Shown: in pieces, positions 46,051 through 54,819 of the stretch
Layout of the letters: every line of letters begins with the position of its first letter
How positions within the stretch are numbered: the first letter of the stretch is position 1
Assembly (NCBI RefSeq): GCF_011305535.1
Contig: NZ_CP049905.1
Coordinates: forward strand, 3,594,001 to 3,658,000
Direction of reading: 5' to 3'
Source: Diaphorobacter sp. HDW4B
GTDB lineage: Bacteria; Pseudomonadota; Gammaproteobacteria; Burkholderiales; Burkholderiaceae_C
DNA: 64,000 nt
Translations under genes and position numbers: made by a program
Notes under the pieces: model-generated
The model's input: only the letters and a program-made list of their open reading frames with translations
Told to the model about the DNA's origin: nothing
Databases searched by the model: none

Positions 46051-46263
46051 ATGAAAATCAGCGCACGCAATACCCTCAAGGGCAAGATCGTCTCCATCGT
46101 CCGTGGCCCCGTGTCCACCGAAGTCACGCTGGAAATCGCTCCCGGCCTGCAGATCACTTCGTCGATCACCACCAACTCCGCCGACGCCTTGAAACTCAAG
46201 GAAGGTGGCGAGGCTTATGGCGTGATCAAGGCGTCTTCCGTAATGATTGGCGTGGACGACTGA
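46051..46263 (+). CDS. molbindin (TOBE/Mop domain molybdate-binding protein)
   Basis: A 70-residue protein consisting of one Mop domain: MKISARNTLKGKIVSIVRG, then VTLEIAPGLQITSSITTNSADALKLKEG and AVIKASSVMIGVD-type ending (GVIKASSVMIGVDD). Such proteins oligomerise to bind molybdate or tungstate and buffer it. The window contains two molybdenum enzymes (formate dehydrogenase and the 57-61 kb oxidoreductase) that would need molybdate. A strong terminator follows. Confidence 0.93.
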   Translation: MKISARNTLKGKIVSIVRGPVSTEVTLEIAPGLQITSSITTNSADALKLKEGGEAYGVIKASSVMIGVDD

Positions 46264-46284
46264 TCTCGCCGCGCTTCATTAAGC

Positions 46285-46318
46285 AAGCCGCGCGGCACAA
46301 AGCCTGCGCGGCTTTTTT
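46285..46318 (+). terminator. molbindin terminator
   Basis: AAGCCGCGC and GCGCGGCTT with a GGCACAAAGCCT-type loop, followed by TTTTTTG. Ends the molbindin transcript just before the convergent trmO gene. Confidence 0.9.
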
Positions 46319-46330
46319 GCTTTTGAATGC

Positions 46331-46813
46331 TCATTTCATGCGGTCGTCCGACAGCGTGTCGGGCAGTCGCTTGAGCCCATGTTCAAACCAGCCTATGCGC
46401 GTGGTGCTGCGCACATCGAGTTCGGGTACATACGGTTTGATGTCGAGCACCGGTGTGCCGTCCAGCATGTCGTTGCCAAGAAAATGCAGCACATTGTCTT
46501 CCACGCGCGTGAGCCGCACGATGGACAGCCCTATGCGATTGGGCCGGGCAGGCGCGCGCGTGGCGAACACGCCGTGGCTCTGGGTGTCCATGAAGGGCAC
46601 GACCTCCAGCTTTTCCGTGGCCTGGTGCAGATGCGTCAGCACGATCAGGTATTCAAATCCCTCTATGTCGCGCAGGCCCGCCGCGTACTCGGAAAACACT
46701 TCCACGCTGCCCGGCACATCGGCCGCTGCCACAGTTTGAATCGGCATGCCTTGCGTGGCTTGAAAAGGGCTGTGGATCACGCCGATGGCGTTCAGTGAAA
46801 TGGGTATGGACAT
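46331..46813 (-). CDS. trmO: tRNA (t6A37-N6)-methyltransferase TrmO
   Basis: A 160-residue protein of the TsaA/YaeB family, which uses SAM to methylate t6A at position 37 of some tRNAs. Family blocks are visible: AIGVIHSPF, FEYLIVLTHLHQA, and GVFATRAPARPNRIGLSIVRL. The start at 46813 (MSIPISL) is preferred over an in-frame ATG at 46843. It converges with the molbindin gene; the neighbour terminator is shared. Confidence 0.9.
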   Translation of the reverse strand: MSIPISLNAIGVIHSPFQATQGMPIQTVAAADVPGSVEVFSEYAAGLRDIEGFEYLIVLTHLHQATEKLEVVPFMDTQSHGVFATRAPARPNRIGLSIVRLTRVEDNVLHFLGNDMLDGTPVLDIKPYVPELDVRSTTRIGWFEHGLKRLPDTLSDDRMK

Positions 46814-47014
46814 GATGGACGAGTTGAATGAACGAAGCTGCAATGAACTGGACGATACATCCAGTGACCCGTCTCAGGCAAAACACCAAGCCGCTTGTCC
46901 GGCAGGCGCTGCTATGGTGTTTTGCGAATAGCCTGTCTTGGCTTGAAGAAGTGAGTCGATTTCGGTGGGCTATTCAGCGAATGGAACGATTTCAACGACA
47001 AGAGGAGACAACCC

Positions 47015-48979
47015 ATGCAGACAAGAAAATTCTGGCCACTCGCCCCGGTGGCTGTTGCGGTATTTCTGGTGGGCTGCAACAGCAGCAACCACCACGATGA
47101 TGACAACGAACTGCGCGTGGACACCAACGCCAACAGCTGCACGGTGCTGAGCAGCACGGGCGGATCGGTGGTGGTGGGTTCGGGCGTGACGGGCGATCCG
47201 GCATCGCCGGAGGCGGCATCGGGCTACCGCCTGGGGCTCAAGGCCAAGCAGTCGAACAGCTACATGGCCGTGGCGAACACGCCGCTGGCCAGCAAGGCCG
47301 GTTGCGAGGTACTGAAAGCGGGCGGCACAGCCGTCGATGCGGCGGTGGCGATGCAGGCCGTGCTCGGCTTGGTTGAGCCGCAATCGAGCACGATTGCGGG
47401 CAGCGCGTTCATGGTGTACTACGACGCGGCGACCAAGAAAGTGGTGGCCTACGATGGCCGCGAAACCGCTCCCGCTGCGGCCACGGGCTACTATCTTGCA
47501 AGGCAGAATCAGGCCGATCCGAGCTCGCCTGCGCCCGTGCCGTCGGCGCGCCGCAGCGGCCGTTCGATTGGCGTTCCGGGCGTGCTGCGCATGCTGGAGA
47601 TGGCGCAGAAGGAGCACGGCAAACTGGCGTGGAATGGTCTCTTCGATTCGGGCATCAAGCTGGCGGATGACGGCTTCAAGATTCCGGGGCGACTCGGCGA
47701 TGCGATCAAGAGCAACGCATCCAGTCTGGCGCTCGACGCGAACGCCATGGGCACGTATTTCAAGACTGATGGCACGCCGCGCCTGACCGGCGAGACCATG
47801 ACCAACAAGCCCTACGCGGCCACCTTGCGCGCGATTGCCAGCAAGGGCGCGGACGCGTTGCACACGGGCGATATCGCCAAGAACATCGTGGCCAAGGCCG
47901 CGCAATCGGTGGGCGACGATACGGCCAAGACACCCATCACGCCCAGCCTGATGACGCTCGACGATCTGGCCAACTACAAGCCGAAGAAGCGCGAACCCGT
48001 CTGCGTGAATTACCGCAGCACCTATCACGTGTGCACCATGTCGCCACCCTCATCGGGCGGCATTGCGATTGCGCAGGGGCTGGGCATTCTGAGCCAGTTC
48101 AACCTGTCGCAATACGCGCCGATGAATCCGACCAACGAAGGCGGTGTGCCCAGCGTGATGGGCGTGCATCTGCTGACCGAAGCGGAGCGTCTGGCCTATG
48201 CCGACCGCGACAAGTATGTGGCTGACACCGACTTCATTCCGCTGCCGGGAAGCGGTGTGGCAACGTTGCTGAACGCCGACTATCTGAAGGCGCGCGCGGC
48301 GCTCATCAATCCCGACAAGAGCATGGGCACGGCGCAGGCCGGTGATCTGGGTGCGGTGCCGCTCGGCGTGGACAAGACGAAGGAATTCGGCACCACGCAT
48401 CTGTCGGTGGTCGATGCATACGGCAACGTGGTGTCGATGACGACGACGGTCGAATCCAGCATGGGTTCGTTCCACATGGTCGATGGCTTCTTGCTGACCA
48501 ACCAGCTCACCGATTTTTCCGCCGCACCGGTGGATTCCAACGGCACGCCAATTGCCAATCGCGTCGCTCCCAACAAGCGTCCGCGCAGCACCATGGCCCC
48601 CACGCTGGTGTTCAAGGGCGACAAGCCGGGCGACTTCGTGATGGCAACCGGCTCACCCGGCGGCGGCGCGATCATTCAGTACGTGATGAAGACGGTGGTC
48701 GGTGCGCTCGACTGGGGGCTGGATGCGCAGCAGGCCACCTCGCTGGTGAACACAGGCGCATCCAACAGCGCGACCACGGGCATCGATGGATCGAACACCT
48801 CGCTCGATCTGACGGCGCTGGTCGATGGACTCAAGGCCAAGGGGCACACCGTGAGCACGGCAGCGCAATCGAGCGGCGTGGCCACGATCATCCGGGTGAC
48901 CAAGGATGGCAAATCGGTGCTGCAAGGCGGTGCCGATCCGCGGCGTGAAGGGATTGTGCTGGGAGATGGTGCGCTGTAG
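47015..48979 (+). CDS. ggt: gamma-glutamyltransferase, lipoprotein form
   Basis: A 654-residue Ntn hydrolase proenzyme. A signal sequence ends in the lipobox VFLVGC (Cys21), followed by a low-complexity acidic stretch. Autocleavage should give a catalytic Thr at the start of the small subunit in EFGTTHLSVVDAYGNVVSM. The glycine-rich ATGSPGGGAIIQY and the Arg-containing GRETAPAAAT for the gamma-glutamyl group are present. It cleaves gamma-glutamyl bonds such as in glutathione at the cell surface. The SD GAGGAG lies upstream of the ATG. Confidence 0.92.
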   Translation: MQTRKFWPLAPVAVAVFLVGCNSSNHHDDDNELRVDTNANSCTVLSSTGGSVVVGSGVTGDPASPEAASGYRLGLKAKQSNSYMAVANTPLASKAGCEVLKAGGTAVDAAVAMQAVLGLVEPQSSTIAGSAFMVYYDAATKKVVAYDGRETAPAAATGYYLARQNQADPSSPAPVPSARRSGRSIGVPGVLRMLEMAQKEHGKLAWNGLFDSGIKLADDGFKIPGRLGDAIKSNASSLALDANAMGTYFKTDGTPRLTGETMTNKPYAATLRAIASKGADALHTGDIAKNIVAKAAQSVGDDTAKTPITPSLMTLDDLANYKPKKREPVCVNYRSTYHVCTMSPPSSGGIAIAQGLGILSQFNLSQYAPMNPTNEGGVPSVMGVHLLTEAERLAYADRDKYVADTDFIPLPGSGVATLLNADYLKARAALINPDKSMGTAQAGDLGAVPLGVDKTKEFGTTHLSVVDAYGNVVSMTTTVESSMGSFHMVDGFLLTNQLTDFSAAPVDSNGTPIANRVAPNKRPRSTMAPTLVFKGDKPGDFVMATGSPGGGAIIQYVMKTVVGALDWGLDAQQATSLVNTGASNSATTGIDGSNTSLDLTALVDGLKAKGHTVSTAAQSSGVATIIRVTKDGKSVLQGGADPRREGIVLGDGAL

Positions 48980-49003
48980 TTCCGCAGCGCGTCGGGAATG
49001 AAG

Positions 49004-49028
49004 ACAGGGCGCCTTGTGCGCCCTGTTT
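49004..49028. terminator. terminator between ggt and a convergent small gene
   Basis: ACAGGGCGC-CTTGT-GCGCCCTGT, a 9-bp stem, followed by a short TTTG on the plus strand. It lies 25 bases after the ggt stop. The T-tract is short, so strength is uncertain. Confidence 0.6.
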
Positions 49029-49051
49029 GCCTTCAGTCTCGAATGTCGAAC

Positions 49052-49264
49052 TTACTCCAGCAGTTGTCTGCTGACGTTCTTGCCGGTGGTGGTCAGTTGC
49101 AGGCTGCCTCCCACCCACTCCAGCCAGTACAGCGAGACCAGATCGTCGATCACGGTATCGTCGATTTCGCTGGCGCGGCGCTTTTGCAGCAACTCAACCA
49201 CTTGCGGCAGCACGCCGCGCAGCGTTTCCCGCCGGGCCTGCGGGACGGAAGACACTTGGTTCAT
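49052..49264 (-). CDS. small protein of unknown function
   Basis: A 70-residue protein starting MNQVSSVPQARRETLRGVLP. Its predicted content is helical and amphipathic with acidic and basic residues (QVVELLQKRRASEIDDTVID, then LVSLYWLEWVGGSLQLTTTG). The start at 49264 has AGAAGGG upstream; a longer form from 49399 lacks a site. No family recognised. Confidence 0.6.
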   Translation of the reverse strand: MNQVSSVPQARRETLRGVLPQVVELLQKRRASEIDDTVIDDLVSLYWLEWVGGSLQLTTTGKNVSRQLLE

Positions 49265-49603
49265 ACGAGCCCTTCTTTCATCTTGCGAACGGAAATGAGA
49301 AACCAACCTGTCTGCGTGGCGGAATGCATCGGGAAAGCCCTTGCTGCATTGCACATGGAGAGTGAAGTTCGGGGGCGACGATCCGTCACGGACAAGCAAT
49401 TCATTGTGCTGGATTTGGCCCGGCTTGCAAGCTGAATTTCGGGGGATTTCCCGAGGCCAAAGCGCGCGTTGGCCCCGGCATGGCTGAAATGCAGGCGACA
49501 GCGGGCATTTTTGCGATTGTCAATTTCGGAGGATGATGTGCATTCACCACGAAGTTGCTGAAATCCGACTGGCATCCCACCAGCCGCAACAGGAATCCCA
49601 TAC
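49265..49603. other. intergenic region upstream of the MBL-fold gene
   Basis: About 340 bases between divergent genes. I see no supported gene, RNA or repeat. Short minus-strand frames overlap one another and have no family resemblance. Confidence 0.4.
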
Positions 49604-50653
49604 ATGCCGCAAACCAATCTTTCCTACCCGATGGAAGCACCCGCAGCGGGCCATTGGCGCGAAGTCTGCAAGGGCGTCTACTGGCTGCGCCAACCCATGC
49701 CCATGGCGCTCAACCACATCAACGTCTGGCTGCTCGAAGACGGCGACGGTTTTGCGCTGGTGGACACCGGCCCGCGCACCGAAGAGACGCTGGAGATCTG
49801 GAGCAAGCTGCTGTCCGCACCGCCGTTCGACCGCAAGCTCACGCGCGTGTTTGTCACGCACATGCATCCCGATCACGTGGGCATGGCGGGCTGGCTCACG
49901 CGGCGCTTTGGCGTGCGGCTGTGGATGTCGCGGCTGGAATATCTGAACTGCCGCGTGACGGTCTCCGACATGAACCGCGAAGCGCCCAAGGACGCGGTGG
50001 ACTATTTCCACGAAGCGGGCTGGCCCGATGCGGCGCTCGAAAAATACCGGGCGCGTTTTGGTGCATTCGGCAAGATGATCTACACGCTGCCCGACAGCTT
50101 TCAGCGGCTCTCGCACGGCCAGAAAATCCGCATCGGCCAGGGCGACTGGCAGGTGGTGATCGGGCGCGGTCATTCGCCCGAACATGCGTGTCTGTACAAC
50201 GCGAAGGAGAAACTGCTGATCTCGGGCGACCAGGTGCTGCCGCGCATTTCGTCCAACGTGTCGGTGCATCCGATGGAGCCTGCAGCCAACCCCATGGCCG
50301 AGTGGATGGCGTCGCTCGATTGGCTGGAGCAGAACATTCCGAACGACGTGCTGGTGATGCCGGCGCATGATGAATGTTTTCACGGTCTGCACGAACGCGT
50401 GGCGCATTTGCGCGAGGGTCAGCACAAGTCGTTCGAGCGTCTGCTGGAGGTGCTGTCACAGGAGCCACGGCGCGTGGTCGACACCTTCGGCGCGCTGTTC
50501 TCGCGGCCCATCGATGCCAACTCGGCGCACTACTATCTGGCGACCGGGGAGGCGCAGGCCTGCTTGAACTATCTGCTGGAGCGCTGCGAGATCAGCCGCA
50601 CGGTAAGGGATGGAGTCGCCTGGTACGCCGCTGCACAGAAGGCCGCCACCTGA
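49604..50653 (+). CDS. MBL-fold metallo-hydrolase
   Basis: A 349-residue metallo-beta-lactamase fold protein. The metal motif is VTHMHPDHVG (HxHxDH), with downstream ligands in IGRGHSPEHACL and LLISGDQVLPRIS and a later PAHDECFHGL. The C-terminal part (about 270-349) is helical, as in MBL proteins with an added DNA- or acyl-CoA-binding-like domain. The group includes hydroxyacylglutathione hydrolase-like and long-chain esterase-like proteins; the substrate is unknown. Confidence 0.9.
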   Translation: MPQTNLSYPMEAPAAGHWREVCKGVYWLRQPMPMALNHINVWLLEDGDGFALVDTGPRTEETLEIWSKLLSAPPFDRKLTRVFVTHMHPDHVGMAGWLTRRFGVRLWMSRLEYLNCRVTVSDMNREAPKDAVDYFHEAGWPDAALEKYRARFGAFGKMIYTLPDSFQRLSHGQKIRIGQGDWQVVIGRGHSPEHACLYNAKEKLLISGDQVLPRISSNVSVHPMEPAANPMAEWMASLDWLEQNIPNDVLVMPAHDECFHGLHERVAHLREGQHKSFERLLEVLSQEPRRVVDTFGALFSRPIDANSAHYYLATGEAQACLNYLLERCEISRTVRDGVAWYAAAQKAAT

Positions 50654-51116
50654 TGGGGTAGACGGCGGAGGCGTTGTTACCGCCTCCGCCTTCGCTGCTA
50701 CAGGGTATGTAGCGTCTGCTGCTACGCTTCTCCCGCTTCCTCTTTGTGAATTCTTCCAACGACTGCCTTCAGGATTGTCTGGACAGTTGTTAAGTTGTTC
50801 TATTGGTATTTTGTTTTCAATAGCATAATTGAATCGCGCAAAAGTTGGGTATTCACGGTGTTTCAATGTGAAAGCAGGTGTGTTTCAGCCGGCCTGAATG
50901 CCGCGATCCAATAGGCATGCCAAAGGTTGTATGACAGGCAAGCGCTGTCATGAAAATGACACACCGTGCGTCAATGATGTGATGTTTCCTTCATCAGACA
51001 TGACCTCCAACCGCTTGCGCACGGCCTCTCCGAACATCGTTTCCAGACGGGCCCTGGCATGTGTTGGTTTTTTCAAACACGGCGTCATGCGATGCGATTG
51101 AGGGCAGGGAGTTTTC
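50654..51116. other. intergenic region after the MBL-fold gene
   Basis: About 460 bases. It holds a GC-rich hairpin at 50664-50690 and then an AT-richer stretch (about 50760-50830) with TAAGTTGTTCTATTGGTATT. No gene or RNA recognised. The last 60 bases lead into the transporter gene with AGGGAG before its GTG. Confidence 0.4.
50664..50690 (+). terminator. candidate terminator after the MBL-fold gene
   Basis: GGCGGAGGCG and CGCCTCCGCC with a 7-base loop (TTGTTAC). It has no T-tract, so it may be an imperfect terminator or a 3'-end stabiliser. Confidence 0.5.
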
Positions 51117-52193
51117 GTGAGTGACGCAATTTCGGACAGGCCGCTGGCCGCACCGGATGCCGGGCTGATCTGCGGCTGGCGATTCTTTCAGGACTCCAGC
51201 GAGCCCGCCCAGCCCGTGACGGCCGACGAGGCGGTCGCCTGGCTTGCGGCCCATCCTGAAGATGAGGCGGATTCTGCGGGCGAACCCGAGAACAAGGCGA
51301 GCCAGCCGAACAAGGAATTTCTCTGGCTGCACTTCAACCTGTCGAATGCGCTCTCGCAGCGTTGGCTGGAGCGTCATGCGGCCTTGCCGGACACCTTCTT
51401 TGAAGCCTTGCAGGAAGGACTGACTTCCACCCGCATCGAGCGCGCCGACGACTGGCTGGTGGCGGTGCTCAACGATGTGAATTTCGAGTTCAACTTCGAG
51501 TCGGCCGATCTCGCCACGTTGTGGATTGGCGTGAATGACCGGCTGGTGGTGTCGGCGCGCTCCAAGCCCTTGCGCACGGTGGATCAGTTGCGCGCGGCGG
51601 TGCGCAGCGGCGACAGCCCGGCTACCACGGCTGAGTTGCTTGAACACCTGATGCGCACGCAGGCCGATGTGCTGGTGAAAGTAGTGCGCGAAACCACGGC
51701 CAAGGTGGACCGCATCGAGGACGCGATTTTGGCGCGGCGCTTTGACCATCCGCGCGCGCAGTTGGGCAAGCTGCGGCGCTTGCTGGTGCGGCTGCAGCGG
51801 CTGCTGGCTCCCGAGCCTTCGGCGCTGTTCCGTTTGCTGCAGCATCCGCCGCTGTGGATGAGCGAAGACGACCGCCAGGGGCTGGCCGCCGCCAGCGAAG
51901 AGTTCTCGCTGATGCTGCGCGACATGCAGACGCTGCAGGAGCGCATCAAGTTTCTGCAGGAAGAGGTGGCCGCAGCCGTCAACGAGGACAACAGCAAAAG
52001 CCTGTTCGTGCTGACCGTGGTGACCGTGCTCGCGCTGCCGATCAACATCCTCGCGGGTCTGTTCGGCATGAACGTGGGCGGTATTCCGCTCGCACAGGAT
52101 GAACACGGCTTCTGGATCGTCGTGTTCATCGTGTTCGCGTTCACGGTGATTGCGGCTTGGCTGGCGTTCCGCAGAAAGCGCAGCGACGACTAG
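51117..52193 (+). CDS. CorA-family divalent cation transporter, ZntB-like
   Basis: A 358-residue protein. A cytoplasmic N-terminal domain is followed by long helices and two C-terminal membrane helices; the family pore signature is GLFGMNVGGIP near residues 318-328. The pattern LTVVTVLALPINILAGLFGMN matches ZntB better than CorA (ZntB helps zinc efflux or uptake). It begins with GTG; AGGGAG lies about 7 bases before. An acidic insert (HPEDEADSAGEPENKAS) near residue 45 is unusual. Confidence 0.9.
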   Translation: MSDAISDRPLAAPDAGLICGWRFFQDSSEPAQPVTADEAVAWLAAHPEDEADSAGEPENKASQPNKEFLWLHFNLSNALSQRWLERHAALPDTFFEALQEGLTSTRIERADDWLVAVLNDVNFEFNFESADLATLWIGVNDRLVVSARSKPLRTVDQLRAAVRSGDSPATTAELLEHLMRTQADVLVKVVRETTAKVDRIEDAILARRFDHPRAQLGKLRRLLVRLQRLLAPEPSALFRLLQHPPLWMSEDDRQGLAAASEEFSLMLRDMQTLQERIKFLQEEVAAAVNEDNSKSLFVLTVVTVLALPINILAGLFGMNVGGIPLAQDEHGFWIVVFIVFAFTVIAAWLAFRRKRSDD

Positions 52194-52257
52194 CGCTTGA
52201 GCGGGGAGCGCTCTCGCTCCAGCTCCTGTTCTCGCTCCCGCTTTTTGAACCGCTTGC

Positions 52258-53229
52258 TCATTCCTTTTGCGTGGCGGCGAGGCTCTCCAGAATCACCTCC
52301 AGTTGCGGGCTCATCGGCAAGTTCAGCGTCTGCCCGGAAGGCAGCTTGCGCTGGAACCAGCGCTTGTATTGACGCTCGATCTCGCCATCGCCAGCCAGTG
52401 CCTGGAAGGAATCGGTGACGAGCTTGGCGAGCTGCGGATCGTCCTTGCGGAACATCACGCCGTAAGGGTCGTAGGAGAGAAAGTCGCCCACCACCGCGTA
52501 CTGGTTTCGGCCATTGGGCGTCTGCGCGATCAGGCCGTAGAGCAGCACGTCGTCGGTCGCGAACGCATCGGCCGCGCCGCTGGTGACCTGCGCAAACGAT
52601 TCGGCATGGTCGCGCATGCTCATGATCTGCAGATTCAGCTTGAAGCGCTGGGACAGATCGCTCAAAGTCTTCTCGTTGGTCGTGCCCGAGGTGACGGCCA
52701 CTTTCTTGCCCTTGAGCTGTGTGTAGTCGCGCACCGGCGAGCCCTTGCGCACCAGCAGTTTGGTGCCTGCGACAAAGAAGGTCGGCGAGAACGCGACGGT
52801 CTTCTGGCGTTCGCGATTGCTGGTGGTGGAGCCGCATTCGAGATCGGCCTTGCCCGAGGTGATGGCCTCGAATCGCGTGGCCGAGGTGACCGGCACCCAG
52901 GTGATTTCCAGCGGCTTGTGCACCGCAAACTGAATTGCCTGCACGAGCGATTTGCACAGCTCGATGGAGTAGCCAATCGGCTTGCCGCGCGCGTCGAGAT
53001 ACGAGAACGGAATCGAGCTGTCGCGGTACGCAATCGCCACCTTGCCGGATTCATGCACCTTGGCGAGCGTGCCGTTCAGGTTGACGGGCGCCACCAGGCC
53101 GGTGAGCCACGCGGTGCTGGCAGCGGCTGCAGCGTCCTGCGATGGGGTCTGCGCGAGCGCTGCGGTGCTGCATGCCAGCGTCATCGCAAGGCACAGCGCA
53201 GAGGATCGAACGAGGAGATGTCTCATCAT
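52258..53229 (-). CDS. amino acid-type extracellular solute-binding protein
   Basis: A 323-residue SBP_bac_3 family protein with a Sec signal peptide (cleaved after TAALAQ). It shows IAYRDSSIPFSYLDARGKPIGYS, KADLECGSTTSNRER and FLSYDPYGVMFRKDD, the usual ligand-pocket blocks of glutamate/aspartate-type binders. It is 15 bases downstream of a DAACS symporter gene in the same operon, and no ABC permease or ATPase is adjacent. The start at 53229 has AGGTGG upstream. The pairing suggests it feeds the symporter or serves an ABC transporter encoded elsewhere. Confidence 0.88.
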   Translation of the reverse strand: MMRHLLVRSSALCLAMTLACSTAALAQTPSQDAAAAASTAWLTGLVAPVNLNGTLAKVHESGKVAIAYRDSSIPFSYLDARGKPIGYSIELCKSLVQAIQFAVHKPLEITWVPVTSATRFEAITSGKADLECGSTTSNRERQKTVAFSPTFFVAGTKLLVRKGSPVRDYTQLKGKKVAVTSGTTNEKTLSDLSQRFKLNLQIMSMRDHAESFAQVTSGAADAFATDDVLLYGLIAQTPNGRNQYAVVGDFLSYDPYGVMFRKDDPQLAKLVTDSFQALAGDGEIERQYKRWFQRKLPSGQTLNLPMSPQLEVILESLAATQKE

Positions 53230-53244
53230 CACGCCCACCTGCGG

Positions 53245-54591
53245 TCAGGCCACGTCGGGCGTGGGCAGAGGATGGGCTTCGCGTGCGGCCTCGATGTCGA
53301 GCTTGCGAGCGTGCTCGGCGGCTTCGGCTTCTGGCAGCAACTCGCCTTCCCACTTGGCGACCACGGCCGAGGCAATCGAGTTGCCCACCGCGTTGGTGGC
53401 CGAGCGGCCCATGTCGAGGAAGGTATCCACGCCCAGAATCAGCAGCAGGCCAGCTTCGGGAATGTTGAACTGGTTGAGCGTGGCTGCAATCACCACCAGC
53501 GATGCGCGTGGCACACCGGCCATGCCCTTGGAGGTGAGCATCAGAATCAGCAGCATGGTGATCTGTGTGCTCATCGGCAGATGGATGTCGTAGGCCTGCG
53601 CGATGAACAGCGTGGCGAACGTGCAGTACATCATCGAGCCGTCCAGATTGAACGAGTAACCCATCGGCATGACGAAGCTGGAGATCTTGCGCTTGACGCC
53701 AAAACGGTCGAGCGCATCGAGAATCTTGGGGTAGGCGGCTTCGGAACTGGCCGTGGCAAACGACAGCATGAAGGCTTCCTTGATGAGCACGATCAGCTTG
53801 AAGATGCGTGGACCAAGGAACACGAAACCGGCACCGACGAGCAGTGCCCACAGCAGGAACAGACCGAGGTAGAAGTCGCCCATGAAGACGGCGAATTTCA
53901 GCAGAATGCCCAGCCCGTTGACCGAGATGGTGGCGGCCATGGCGGCCAGCACGGCCAGTGGTGCGAGTTTCATCACGTAGCCGGTGATCTTGAGCATCAC
54001 ATGCGAGAGCTCGTCGATGGCGGCCACCAGCGTCTTGCCTTTTTCACCCAGCGCTGCGAGCGCCACGCCGAAGAACATCGAGAACACGACGATCTGCAGA
54101 ATCTCGTTGTTGGCCATGGCTTCGGCAAACGACTTGGGGATCAGGTGGCTCACGAACTCCTTGAGCGTGAACTTGCCGGTCGCCAGATTGGCCGACGCAC
54201 CAATGTCGGGCAGCGGCAGACCGAGGTTGTGGCCGGGCTGCAGCACGTTGGCCAGAACCAGCCCGAGCACCAGCGACACCAGCGAAGCCGTGACGAACCA
54301 GGCCATGGCCTTGACGAACACGCGACCGACGGAGGAAGCGTCACCCATGTGCGCAATGCCGACGACCAGCGTGGAGAACACCAGTGGCCCGATCAGCATC
54401 TTGATGAGTCGAAGAAAGATGTCCGAAATGATGGAGATGTAGCCCGCAATCTCCTTGGCCGCACCCTTGTCGGGGAAGTTGGCGAACACCATCCATCCCA
54501 GAAGAATGCCGAGCGCCATGGCGCCGAGAATCAGAAACGCAGCAGGAACTTTTTTCTTGCCGACGGGAGGCGTTGCGGACACGGCTGTCAT
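53245..54591 (-). CDS. dicarboxylate/amino acid:cation symporter (DAACS, GltP/DctA-like)
   Basis: A 448-residue membrane protein with the DAACS hallmarks: SFATASSEAAYPKILDALD (re-entrant HP1 serine-rich loop), PMGYSFNLDGSMMYCTFA, and the second hairpin TSKGMAGVPRASLVV with DMGRSATNAVGN. It should import dicarboxylates or acidic/neutral amino acids with a cation. It is distinguished from DctA by SSEAAYP and NLDGSMM. The solute-binding protein gene follows on the same transcript. A tailless acidic C-terminus (LPEAEAAEHARKLDIEAARE) is present. Confidence 0.93.
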   Translation of the reverse strand: MTAVSATPPVGKKKVPAAFLILGAMALGILLGWMVFANFPDKGAAKEIAGYISIISDIFLRLIKMLIGPLVFSTLVVGIAHMGDASSVGRVFVKAMAWFVTASLVSLVLGLVLANVLQPGHNLGLPLPDIGASANLATGKFTLKEFVSHLIPKSFAEAMANNEILQIVVFSMFFGVALAALGEKGKTLVAAIDELSHVMLKITGYVMKLAPLAVLAAMAATISVNGLGILLKFAVFMGDFYLGLFLLWALLVGAGFVFLGPRIFKLIVLIKEAFMLSFATASSEAAYPKILDALDRFGVKRKISSFVMPMGYSFNLDGSMMYCTFATLFIAQAYDIHLPMSTQITMLLILMLTSKGMAGVPRASLVVIAATLNQFNIPEAGLLLILGVDTFLDMGRSATNAVGNSIASAVVAKWEGELLPEAEAAEHARKLDIEAAREAHPLPTPDVA

Positions 54592-54819
54592 GAGGTGCCT
54601 TTCTATGACTATTGATGTTGTATTTGATTAGTCATAATGTTGACAGCTGTCCAAATTGTCCATCTGGTTTCTACCTAGCGGAACGGAGCCTGAAACGGGC
54701 ACACGCATGGATTGCTGCACCGGCTGCAGCAGTCCCTTGCAGCCAGCCGCATTGCTGGCACTGGCCTTTGTTTTTAAGCTTGGCACATCTTTTTCAACAA
54801 TGTGCGGAGCGTTTTCAAC

